Origin: Amphibalanus amphitrite
Lineage: Eukaryota; Arthropoda; Thecostraca; Balanomorpha; Balanidae
Length of the DNA stretch: 64,000 nt
NCBI RefSeq assembly: GCF_019059575.1
Contig: NW_024882309.1
Location: forward strand, 270,096 to 334,095
Direction: 5' to 3'
A model generated the notes under the pieces. The model had not been told where the DNA came from and searched no databases. It saw only the letters and a list, made by a program, of their open reading frames with translations. The number at the start of each line of letters is the position of its first letter. Position 1 is the first letter of the stretch. Shown here one piece after another: positions 23,335 through 33,325 of this stretch. Made by a program: the position numbers and the translations under genes.

Positions 23335-26112
23335 CCCAGATTCGGGACACCTCCGATCAAGCTGAAACTCGCACACAATGTAGGCCATGACATGCCCAAT
23401 CCACAGTCCGAGTCATTTGGCGGCACTCCCAGCCGTTTGACCTACAGAGGTCAGCAAAGGTCACGTGGCCCAAATTTGCACAGCAGATTGTGGCCCACCC
23501 AGTAGAGCTAGAGCGCTAAAAATGGCACCAATCGACTCGCCAGCATCTAATCTTACTTTCCCAAAACTCATTTGACCTCTCAAGGTCATGCGATGACCTA
23601 GGGTCATTTGTGGGCTATGTCGAAAATACACTTGCACAGCAGTTTTCGAGTAGAGGAATTGACCGAATTCCAAATCAAAGCACATCATCGGGTAGCCCAT
23701 AGGCCGTAATAACTTTCCTTAAAAATCGCTTCTCGATGTGTGACCCCGTTTGGCCTCAGCATGTCAAAAGGTACAAATAAACGACACTCGATACGTCGCA
23801 GCCCGGATTCAGCCCAGATTCGGGACATCTCCGATCAAGGTGAAACTCGCACACGATGTAGGTCCTGACATGCCCAATCCACATTCCGAGTCATTCGGCG
23901 GCACTCCCAGCCGTTTGACCTACAGATGTCAGCAAAGGTCACGTGGCCCAAATTTGCACAGCAGATTGTGGCCCACCCAGTAGAGCTAGAGCGCTTAAAA
24001 TGGCACCAATCGACTCGTCAGCATCTAATCTTACTTTCCCAACACTCATTTGACCTCTCAACGTCATGCGATGACCTAAGGTCATTTGTGGGCTATGTCG
24101 AAAATACACTTGCAGAGCAGTATTCGAGTAGAGGGATTGACCGAATTCCAAATCAAAGCACATCATCGGGTAGCCCATGGCCCGTAGAAACTTTCCTTAA
24201 AAACCGCTTCTCGATATGTGACCCCTTTTGACCTCGGCAGGTCAAAAGGTACAAATAAACGACACTCCATACGTCGCAGCCCGGATTCAGCCCAGATTCG
24301 GGACATCTCCGGGCAAGGTGAAACTCGCACACGATGTAGGTCCTGACATGCCCAATCCACATTCCGAGTCATTCGGCGGCACTCCCAGCCGTTTGACCTA
24401 CAGAGGTCAGCAAAGGTCACGTGGCCCAAATTTGCACAGCAGATTGTGGCCCACCCAGTAGAGCTAGAGCGCTTAAAATGGCACCAATCGACTCGTCAGC
24501 ATCTAATCTTACTTTCCCAACACTCATTTGACCTCTCAACGTCATGCGATGACCTAAGGTCATTTGTGGGCTATGTCGAAAATACACTTGCACAGCAGTT
24601 TTCGAGTAGAGGAATTGACCGAATTCCAAATAAAAGCACATCATCAAGTAGCCCATAGGCCGTAGTAACTTTCCTTAAAAACCGCTTCTCGATATGTGAC
24701 CCCGTTTGACCTCGGCAGGTCAAAATGTACAAATAAACGACACTCCATACGTCGCAGCCCGGATTCAGCCCAGATTCGGGACATCTCGTATCAAGCTGAA
24801 ACTCGCACACGATGTAGGTACTGACATGCCCAATCCACAGTCCGAGTCATTCGGCGGCACTCCCAGCCGTTTGACCTACAGAGGTCAGCAAAGGTCACGT
24901 GGCCCAAATTTGCACAGCAGATTGTGACCCACCCAGAAGAGCTAGAGCGCTAAAAATGGCACCAATCGACTCTCCAGCATCTAATCTTACTTTCCCAAAA
25001 CTCATTTGACCTCTCAAGGTCATGCGATGACCTAGGGTCATTTGTGGGCTATGTCGAAAATACACTTGCACAGCAGTTTTCGAGTAGAGGAATTGACCGA
25101 ATTCCAAATTAAAGCACATCATCGGGTAGCCCATAGCCCGTAGTAACTTTCCTTAAAAATCCCTTCTCGATGTGTGACCCCGTTTGACCTCGGCAGGTCA
25201 AAAGGTACAAATAAACGACACTCCATACCTACGTCGCAGCCCGGATTCAGCCCAGATTCGGGACATCTCCGATCAAGCTGAAACTCGCACACAATGTAGG
25301 TCCTGACATGCCCAATCCACAGTCCGAGTCATTTGGCGGCACTCCCAGCCGTTTGACCTACAGAGGTCAGCAAAGGTCACGTGGCCCAAATTTGCACAGC
25401 AGATTGTGGCCCACCCAGTAGAGCTAGAGCGCTAAAAATGGCACCACTCGACTCGCCAGCATCTAATCTTACTTTCCCAAAACTCATTTGACCTCTCAAG
25501 GTCATGCGATGACCTAGGGTCATTTGTGGGCTATGTCGAAAATACACTTGCACAGCAGTTTTCGAGTATAGGAATTGACCGAATTCCAAATCAAAGCACA
25601 TCATCGGGTAGCCCATAGGCCGTAGTAACTTTTCTTAAAAATCGCTTCTCGATGTGTGACCCCGTTTGACCTCGGCAGGTCAAAAGGTACAAATGAACGA
25701 CACTCGATACGTCGCAGCCCGGATTCAGCCCAGATTCGGGACATCTCCGATCAAGGTGAAACTCGCACACGATGTAGGTCCTGACATGCCCAATCCACAT
25801 TCCGAGTCATTCGGTGGCACTCCCAGCCGTTTGACCTACAGAGGTCAGCAAAGGTCACGTGGCCCAAATTTGCACAGCAGATTGTGGCCCACCCAGTAGA
25901 GCTAGAGCGCTTAAAATGGCACCAATCGACTCGTCAGCATCTAATCTTACTTTCCCAACACTCATTTGACCTCTCATCTTCATGCGATGACCTAAGGTCA
26001 TTTGTGGGCTATGTCGAAAATACACTTGCACAGCAGTTTTCGAGTAGAGGAATTGACCGAATTCCAAATCAAAGCACATCATCGGGTAGCCCATAGGCCG
26101 AAGTAACTTTCC
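23335..26112 (+). repeat. 478-bp tandem array
   Basis: The phrase CGGGACATCTCCGATCAAG starts near 23343, 23821, 24299, 24777, 25259 and 25737. Steps are 478 bp, apart from one of 482 bp caused by a duplicated CTAC. Each unit holds three TGACCT-N4-AGGTCA everted half-site pairs (for example 23438-23453). Repeated 77-79 codon frames on both strands are by-products of the array. Confidence 0.95.
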
Positions 26113-27146
26113 TTAACCCGCGCACCGACGGGGGGGGGCGGATATCCGCCCCCCCCCCCCTGAGGTTTTTCGCGAATAGCGGGAAAACCGCGGCGCGAAA
26201 TTTAGTACGACTATTCCCTCATCAATTTTACACATGGTGTGCAAGTTTGAACCTCCTAACTTTAAAGGTCAGGTCACCAGGTCACTTTGAATGACCCAAC
26301 CACTTCAAAGTGACTTGGGTCACTTTGAATGACCCAAGTCACTTTTTTGCAACTTTGTCACCGTGCCAGAGCTACAGTAGATGTCGGAGGCCTTTGAAAG
26401 TCGCAGGGTGTTATAAGGTCATTAGTAGCTACAATTTGTATATCTCGGAATTTCGATATCGGTGACCTAAGGTCAGGTCAATTTCGCGACCTCCCCATTA
26501 TAAGTCAATGGGGGAAAAATCAACTCCCTATTTTTACCACTAAAACGGGTCGGAATGGCCCCATATACCATACATGACTTCATATACGATCAACCTTCAC
26601 TACCTTGAGGTCTGTTTTGCTGTTGGGCAGCTGTGAGGTCATGTGACGTCATCAAAGGTCACCAAAGGTTTTTGGCCAATAACTCCGTACAGGAACAAGA
26701 TACAGCCGCGTGGATGGTCTCATTGTGTTCCGCTCGTCAAGACGCATCGAATGATATACATGATGACCTCGAGGTCACGTGACCTGAGGTCAACCTTTGA
26801 CCTTGACCTTTCGAGGTCAACATATATATCATTCGATGCGGATTGACGAGAGAATCACGATGATGCCCTTAGTTTGCTCCTATCTTGACTAATTCGCACG
26901 TTATTCGAGAAAAACTCTCCATATCTAGCGCCGCCATTTTGAATTTTTCGACCCCTGTGACGTCATCTTTGACCTGACCTGAAAATGACCTTTGTAAAAA
27001 TTGTAGATCTTGACCGTGCGTATCCGATGCCGTTTACCGCTTGTCGCTATCTTGCTTCGTTCTCGAGATCTCAGGGGGGGGGGCGGTCATCCGCCCCCTC
27101 CCGTCGGTGCGAAGTTGGCGCAGACCCCCGTCGGTGCGCGGGTTAA
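26113..27146 (-). mobile_element. TTAA-flanked piggyBac-like MITE nested in the 478-bp array
   Basis: The TIRs are perfectly matched over 18 bp: CCCGCGCACCGACGGGGG at the left and its reverse complement at the right. Excision with one TTAA restores CTTTCC-TTAA-AAACCGC, the intact unit sequence. A second core copy (CCCGTCGGTGC near 27101-27111) lies inside the right end. The left subterminal palindrome is G-run/CGGATATCCG/C-run. AGGTCA sites are frequent and an internal inverted pair containing CATTCGATGCG lies at 26739-26850. Confidence 0.93.
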
Positions 27147-27571
27147 AAACCGCTTCTCGATATGGGACCCCGTTTGACCTCGGCAGGTCAAAATGTACAA
27201 ATAAACGACACTCCATACGTCGCAGCACGGATTCAAATGACAAATGACAAATGACCTTAGGTCATCGCATGACCTTGAGGGGTCAAATGGGTAATGGGAA
27301 AGTAAGATAAGATGCTGGCGAGTCGATTGGTGCCATTTTAGCGCTCTAGCTCTACTGGGTGGCCCACAATCTGCTGTGCAAATTTGGGCCACGTGACTTT
27401 TGCTGACCTCTGTAGGTCAAACGGCTGGGAGTGCCGCCGAATGACTTGTACTGTGGATTGGGCATGTCATGGCCTACATTGTGTGCGAGTTTCAGCTTGA
27501 TCGGAGGTGTCCCGAATCTGGGCTGAATCCGGGCTGAATCTGGGCTGAATATGGTCTGTCTTGACGGACAT
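27147..27571 (-). repeat. Inverted arm of foldback element 2
   Basis: A short piece in the forward orientation (27147-27235) resumes the interrupted unit. From about 27250 the 478-bp sequence runs in reverse complement, down to a tripled GGGCTGAAT(C/A) stretch and the terminus CTTGACGGACAT. Confidence 0.85.
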
Positions 27572-27580
27572 CCTTATGCC
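27572..27580. repeat. 9-bp TSD (right) of foldback element 2
   Basis: CCTTATGCC, identical to 23299-23307. Confidence 0.9.
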
Positions 27581-27993
27581 TACCTAGTCCTAACTGCCCA
27601 AGTTACTACCTATCTAAACATCTAACCTGACCTGCTGCTGCTGCTGGAGACTGCACTGCATCCTGCACTCAACAGCGCAGTCTTTGCATATTTTTTTATG
27701 CAAAAGACATTAGACTAGTCGTCTGCATAAGAAGGCATTAAGGAATGAGCTTAAATCAATGAACGATGGAAAATAATCATTCAGGTGCCATACTGTTGAC
27801 TGGTTTATCCTCAATAATGAGAAATTGACAATCCATGGCCATCTCTTCCTTGCTACAAATAGTCAAAACTAGTGAGTTGGTATGCCTCCCACATTTTTGT
27901 TTTGGAGTGGCTCTAAAATGTCTGAGCCTTGCCACGCAGCCACACACACTTTCCGTGAAATCCACCGGCTCAACTGGCGGTGCCGCTGTGAGT
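27581..27993 (-). other. Region downstream of the RING gene, probable 3' UTR
   Basis: No ORF of note is present and base composition falls sharply relative to the gene. I see no canonical AATAAA on the minus strand. A CATAAA variant lies near 27690. A short (CTG)n run lies near 27632. Confidence 0.35.
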
Positions 27994-29556
27994 TTACGGC
28001 TCGGCGGCCAGTCCACGCTCACGGAGCACCGTCTGCCGCGCAGCGCGCTTCTCCTGGCTCATGGAGTTGACGGCGCGCTCGACCATCTGGTCCAGCGTGA
28101 CGGAGGCGGTCCGGGTGACGATGGGCGCGCGGCACATGGGACAGACGGCTCCGCCGGCGGCCCGCTGCTGCACCGAGTCCACACAGTCGCGGCAGAACGT
28201 GTGGCTGCAGCCGAGCGTGGTGGCGCGCACCAGCAGCTCCAGGCAGACGCTGCAGACCAGCGCCCGCTCCAGCTCCTGCTCGCGCTGCTCCTGCTGCTCC
28301 CGCTGCAGGAGGCGCTCCTGCTCCAGGGCGGCGGCCAGCCGCTCCTGCTCCTGTCGGCTCCGCTCGTAGTCCACCTCCAGGGCGGAGAGCTTGGCGTTGA
28401 GGCCGCCCACCACGCCCTCCAGCTGGTCGCTGCCCTCGGCCGTAACCAGCAGGCTGCGCTCCAGACTGTCGCGCTCGGCGAGCAGAGTGCCGTGGCGCGC
28501 GGCCAGCTCTCTCTCCCGCTCCTCGGCCACCAGCGTCACGTGCTCGGCCTCGGCCTGCAGGGCGAGGCGGGCGCGCCGAGTGTCGACCAGCTCCCGCTCC
28601 GCCTCCAGGCCGAGCCGCGCCACCGTCTGCAGCGTCTGCTCGAGCCGCTCTCGCTCCTCCAGCAGCTGGCCGGTCTGCTCCGCCTGCGCCTCCAGCAGCT
28701 GGCCGGTCTGCTCCGCCCGCTCCTCCAGCAGCCGGTCAGCTCCGGCGGCCCGCTCCGCGGCCACGGTCGGCGGCTCGGCCGGCGCTGAGGCGCGCAGCTC
28801 CTCCCTGATTTCCCGCAGCGCGCTGGACGCGCCCACGTTGAAGAAGCGCAGGACGCGGTGGTTGTGCGCGCTGCTGAGGCGGTGCTCCAGCCTGCAGCGT
28901 GAACCGTACAGGCAGTCGCCGCGCGCATAGTGAAAGCAGCAGTGCAGGGCGAGGCAATCGCTGGAGAGGCACCCGGCGCGGCTGTTGTGGCGGCGGCAGA
29001 CGGTTGGCCGCAGGGGTCTCTCGTCAGCCTCCCGCCGCAGTCTGCCCAGCACCGCAGAGGTGTTGAAGTAGTCGATGCCGCTCCGCTGCAGCACGCGCGC
29101 GTTATGCGGGCTGCTCAGACTGTGACTCCTGCGGCAGCGGCCTCCGGGACAGCGGTTCGTCACCATAAGGTAGCAGAGGTGCAGCGTGGGGCAGTCCTCC
29201 TTCAGACACCCGCTGCCGTTGTAGTGAAGGCAGACGGGCGGCAGTCCGCCGGCCGCTGTCGCTGGGCCGCTGCCGGCCCCCGCCGAGGTGTACTGGCGGC
29301 GCAGCTCGGTGAGCAGCTGTAGCGGCTGCCGGCGGCCGGCCGGGACGCCGAGCTGGCGCAGCAGCGCCGCCGTCCGCTCCGTCTCCAGGGTGTGCGGCAG
29401 CCGGCAGCGCGCCCCGAACCGACACTGGCTGGTCACGAAGTAGAAGCAGACGTGGAGCGCCTGGCAGTCGGGCCGCCGGCAGCCGGCCGGCGCGTTGAAG
29501 TGCCGGCAGATGCTGGGCGTCGGCGTTACCGAGAGGCTGCCGCCGGCTCCCGCCAT
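27994..29556 (-). CDS. Six-CCCH zinc-finger, coiled-coil, RING protein (putative E3 ligase)
   Basis: This 520-residue frame starts at the ATG ending at 29556. A longer frame runs to 29688 but takes its first codons from a transposable element. Three CCCH pairs are visible: C17/C26/C31/H35 with C37/C45/C51/H55; C109/C117/C122/H126 with C128/C136/C141/H145; and C187/C196/C201/H205 with C207/C215/C221/H225. Each pair is followed by an HNxRVL-like or related helix, as in the RNA-binding N-terminus of ZAP/PARP12. Residues 270-430 are a Glu/Arg/Gln-rich coiled coil. A C3HC4 RING follows (C435, C438, C450, H452, C455, C458, C472, C475), the fold of many ubiquitin E3 ligases. Inferred role: RNA-guided ubiquitination, possibly in innate immunity. 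Very GC-rich codon use and a single exon stand out. A pyrimidine-rich stretch ending in CAG at 29582 (minus strand) may be a splice acceptor just upstream. The fold assignments are firm; the substrate and the antiviral role are inference. Confidence 0.88.
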   Translation of the reverse strand: MAGAGGSLSVTPTPSICRHFNAPAGCRRPDCQALHVCFYFVTSQCRFGARCRLPHTLETERTAALLRQLGVPAGRRQPLQLLTELRRQYTSAGAGSGPATAAGGLPPVCLHYNGSGCLKEDCPTLHLCYLMVTNRCPGGRCRRSHSLSSPHNARVLQRSGIDYFNTSAVLGRLRREADERPLRPTVCRRHNSRAGCLSSDCLALHCCFHYARGDCLYGSRCRLEHRLSSAHNHRVLRFFNVGASSALREIREELRASAPAEPPTVAAERAAGADRLLEERAEQTGQLLEAQAEQTGQLLEERERLEQTLQTVARLGLEAERELVDTRRARLALQAEAEHVTLVAEERERELAARHGTLLAERDSLERSLLVTAEGSDQLEGVVGGLNAKLSALEVDYERSRQEQERLAAALEQERLLQREQQEQREQELERALVCSVCLELLVRATTLGCSHTFCRDCVDSVQQRAAGGAVCPMCRAPIVTRTASVTLDQMVERAVNSMSQEKRAARQTVLRERGLAAEP

Positions 29557-29647
29557 TACTGACGGGAGAGTGACGGGAGAGCTGGAACAGACGAACACAC
29601 GGCGACGCGTCGTTACGGGCCGAAACACCTGCACCTCAGCAATAGGA
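29557..29647 (-). promoter_or_regulatory. Short leader with possible 3' splice site
   Basis: Only 91 bp separate the RING start codon from the TTAA element. On the minus strand TTCGTCTGTTCCAG ends at 29582, a plausible acceptor. The ATG exon may therefore be preceded by an intron containing the transposable element and a GC-rich first exon further upstream. Confidence 0.35.
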
Positions 29648-30196
29648 TTAACCTTCGCCCCAGTGGGGGGGGGGGCATATGTTACCACCCTGTCGCGTTT
29701 TTTGCGTGTAAATAAAAAACCGCGGCGCGTAGCGCCGCGCCGCTTGGGGTAGCTTTTGGTACATCAATTTTGGACAATGTGTGAAATTTTTGACCCCAGG
29801 TCATGCCAGGTCAGGTCACCAGGTCAAGTTAACTGACCAAGCCCAAAAAAAAGTTTGCAATCATGTCCAGCCTGCAGTGTTTGTCGGAAAGGTTTTAAAC
29901 TTGGTGGATTGCATGATGTTATGGGCGCCTACAATTTGTATATCTCGGGTTTTTTATATCCGTGACCTAAGGTCAGGTCAGTGGCGTGACCTTTCCATTA
30001 CAAGTCAATGGATAGAAAATGAAAATGCCTGTAGATCCGTGTGTACGCATAGGAACAGTCCAAATATTTCAGAATCACAATGATTTGGACCACCCGTGAT
30101 GACCAAGGTGTCATTTTTGCTGATAGCCTCTAGAAAGGTCATCCGAGGTCATTTGAGGCTACAAACAGATTTTTGCCAATAACTCGAGATTGGGAA

Positions 30197-30204
30197 GAGA
30201 TAGA
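30197..30204. repeat. 8-bp TSD (left) of hAT copy 2
   Basis: GAGATAGA, repeated exactly at 32685-32692. Confidence 0.9.
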
Positions 30205-32684
30205 CAGCGACGTATTTAGAAAATCGCGAAGGGGGGGGGCAAGGGTTTGGAGGGCGCCACCTCACCCAAGGAGGGCGCCATACGTTCGCGAGATAAAAAT
30301 CCTTAACGATCGCTCAGCGGAGGGGGGAGGGGGGGTGGGAGGCCTTTTTTTACTGCGCCACCAGTTTTTTTTGCGTACCTTGGTATAGGTTATGCTGCAT
30401 TGATTTTCCATCGTGTGTATTTTGTTTTTACTCCAGGTCACAAAAGGTCAAGTCACCCGCTCAGCTTAAGTGACTATGCTTAAAACATTTTTTTAAAGTT
30501 AGGTCACTCGACATGGGCTGATGACCTTGCTTTTAGCGACTATGGTTTACATTTTATAAAGCACGTGTACCTAAGAGTAATGTACCAAAAGGTGTGCCCC
30601 TCCCGCTCACCCAGTTCCCTCCCCCAACAGGAAAAAACGGAAGCTCGTAGCGTAGTGGTATATGGGATTTTTCTACCGCATGTCTGAAGAAATGTCTTGG
30701 CGCGGGTTATTCTGACACGTGACGAAAAGGTTGGAAGTGATTGGCTATAAGTTCCTACTAAAGAAGTGTTGTTGTGCGCGCCGAAGGCGCGCGAAATTTT
30801 TGAAAACAACCTTTTCCTCCGCCTTTTAGGCACATATTTTACGTGCTCACTGTTCATAGCTCTTCTCGCTCTTTTACCAAATTTGAAGGTGTAAAAATAC
30901 CTAAGGTTTGGTGGGGCCGGTGCCACACAAACTGTATAGGAAGCTTCGCCCATGGGTGACGATGTAGAAAAGTTTATTGGCGGTGGCATACACACCAGAC
31001 CACCATATCGGATTGATACCGGAGCGCGAGGTGCGTAAACACAAACGCACAACGAGAAGGCGGCAGCAACAGAAAGATAGGTGAACCATAACAGGACTGT
31101 TCCTCATGAGATTGATTAGCCTCCTCGGGCTTCTCATCCAAATTACCTCGACCAGCCCTCATGGCCTTCTCACAGATGCATATTACAGTGTTGAATACCT
31201 AAATAACCAGCTTCAATCACCGAAACTGATGCCTGCTGTTGCAGCCGAACCTGTTGACAATACTTAATCGTGATCCATATAAAATAGATGTCATGATGCA
31301 TGTAAAGTAAGATCAATCCGTTAAGACCAAAGACGTGTTTTGTGCATGGTAGAGCGTAGACAGTTTTGGTATGCTTCATTCATTATGCTGAATGCACGTT
31401 CATTTGTGGCATTTTTCACAGGCCACAAATGAACAAAGTAGATAAATCAGGAAAGACATCAATATGTGCAAGAGAACTGCTAAGTTGGGAAACATGCCAA
31501 AGGAGTAGATAAATTATAGGAGGGCAGCGATCAACGGAGGTCGCCAATAGGTAGAAGGGCTGCCTGCGATCGACAGGAGGTCGCTAATAGGTAGGAGAGC
31601 CCCGATCAACATCCCGAGTTTCGACAGGAGGGCACCGATAGTTAGGAGGGTGGCAAGCAGCAGGAGGGCGCCAATGGGTAGAAGGGCGGCGATCAACAGG
31701 AGGGCGCCAATAGGTAGGAGGGCCCCGATCAACAATCAACAGGAGGGTGCCATGCAGGTGAGAGGGCGGCAAGGAACAGGAGAGCACCAATAGATAGGAA
31801 GGTGGCGATCAACAAGAGGTCGCCAATGAGTGGAAGGGTGACGATCAAGTTCAACAGGAGGGTGGCAATGGTGAGGAGGGTGCCTTTGCCCAAGAGGATG
31901 ACATTAAACAGGAGGGGACCTGTGGGGAGGGCGCCAATTTAGCAGGAAAGTGCCAGTGGGTAGGAGGGCGGCGATCAACAGGAGGGCGTCAGTGGTTAGG
32001 AGGGCGGCGATCAACACGAGGGCGCCAATAGGTAGAAGGGCCCCGATGAACATTCAACAGGAGGGACTAGGGAACCAATAGGTAAGAGGGCGCCATGCAA
32101 TGGCTAGAAGGGTGGCACTCAACAAGAGGGTGCCAAAAGGGAGGAGGGCGGCCATCAAAATTTCACGAGGGCACAATTGGTGGGAGAGCGCCAATAATTA
32201 TGAGGGTGCCGACCAGCAGAAGGGCACCATTGTGTAGGGCAAGGTGGCGACCTACAGGAGGGCGCCTTCGGGTGAGAGGGCGCCTGTTTACCAGAGAGCG
32301 CCAATAGGTAGGAGTACAACGATCAAATGAGGGCGCCAGTGGGTAGGAGGGCAGCGATCAACAGGCTTACATAGGCGACTACCGCTACGCTTAGAAAGCT
32401 TTAGCCTACAAATGCGGTTGGAGGGCGCCCAAGGGAGCCCTCCAATCGTATTTGGAGTGCGTATTTGGAATGGCGCCCTCCGAGGGCGCCCTCCAACCGT
32501 ATTTTCCCTGCAAACACATTCGCGATTGGGCGCCCTCCAGTCGCGATTGTTTTTCGATTCGATTCTATTACAATTGCATTTGCGATTGGAGGGCGCCTTC
32601 GGCGCCCTCCAATCGCAAAGGGCGCCTTCGGCGCCCAAGGGGGGGGGGCCATGGCCCAGTGGCCCCCCCCTGCCTACGCCCCTG
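30205..32684 (-). mobile_element. Non-autonomous hAT element, copy 2 (inverted)
   Basis: It begins CAGCGACGTATTTAGAAAA and ends CCTACGCCCCTG, the mirror of copy 1 (3708-5636), with 8-bp duplication GAGATAGA. It carries the same GCGCCCTCC minisatellite, here longer (about 31515-32390), and the same middle block (about 30470-31170). Its position inside the TTAA element makes it the younger insertion of the two. No intact transposase frame was seen. Confidence 0.92.
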
Positions 32685-32692
32685 GAGATAGA
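32685..32692. repeat. 8-bp TSD (right) of hAT copy 2
   Basis: GAGATAGA, identical to 30197-30204. Confidence 0.9.
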
Positions 32693-33325
32693 ACGCTGGG
32701 GATGGTCTCATTGTGTTTGTCTTGCCGAGACGCATCGACTGATTTGCAACATGACCTTTTCCGGTCAGGTCATGACTTTGACCTGAGGTCAAATTTTCAA
32801 GTTGACCTTTCAAGGTCAAATTATAGTTCATTCGACGCGTCTCGGCGAGAGAAACACGATTCTGGCAATAGAAATGTCGTGGCTTTTTGTAGTCGAAAGT
32901 TATTGTCGAAAAACGCTTTTCGTAAAAACAGCTATTTTTGGAGTTTTTGCCCTCTCGAGGCTAAACCGTTGACCTGAGGTCAATTTTGATAATGACCTTA
33001 TCAAAAGAAGAGTTCAAAAGCTATCAATTGCTGTTCTATGCGTTTTTCTAGCTACCATAGTTCCTGAGATAACGTCATGTTTTCTCAAAAATATAATGAC
33101 AATTGGCAAATTTTGACCTTTGATGACCTCTGGTGACCCCAATATTGCTCTAAGATGAAAAATGACCGATATACTTTCAAACGTACGCATTAAGAGCTAT
33201 CGACTGCTTTTTACCGCGTCTTTCTATCCCTCTTAGTTTTTGAGTTAGAGGTGGGTGGTAACATATGCCCCCCCCCCCCCCACTAGGGCGAAGTTGGCTG
33301 AGACCGCCACTGGGGCGCGGGTTAA

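Larger units (their letters stand above)
23308..27571. mobile_element. Foldback element 2 with 478-bp repeat arm
   Basis: The ends read ATGTCCGTCAAGACAG inward on both sides and are flanked by the 9-bp duplication CCTTATGCC. The left arm contains about five and a half tandem 478-bp units. The right arm has less than one unit inverted, and the fold point lies near 27235-27255. A TTAA element is nested at 26113-27146. The terminus is nearly identical to that of foldback element 1 (ATGTCCGTGAAG) although the arm repeats are unrelated, so both belong to one family. No transposase is present. Confidence 0.88.
29648..33325 (-). mobile_element. TTAA-flanked piggyBac-like element split by a hAT insertion
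   Basis: The left end is TTAA-CCTTCGCCCCAGTGGGGG and the right end, in reverse complement, TTAA-CCCGCGCCCCAGTGG. A second core copy (CGCCCTAGTGGGGG, reverse complement) sits inside the right end. Both ends carry the CATATG-centred palindrome next to G/C-runs. The original element is about 1.2 kb, interrupted at 30205-32684 by hAT copy 2. Interior phrases (GCCAATAACT, GGTCTCATTGTGTT) match the element at 26113-27146. Confidence 0.88.

Noticed and set aside
23461-26094. Families of 77-79 codon ORFs on both strands
   Set aside because: They are by-products of the 478-bp tandem repeat; neither strand shows a domain.
6290-26112. Tandem arrays as CRISPR
   Set aside because: Units are contiguous with no unique spacers, and the genome is eukaryotic.
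27835-28930. Plus-strand ORFs of 317 and 179 codons
   Set aside because: These are antisense shadows of the GC-rich RING gene, which has clear zinc-finger and RING cysteine patterns on the minus strand.
29557-29688. Upstream ATG at 29688 as the RING gene start
   Set aside because: The first codons would derive from the TTAA element. The ATG ending at 29556 leaves all domains intact.
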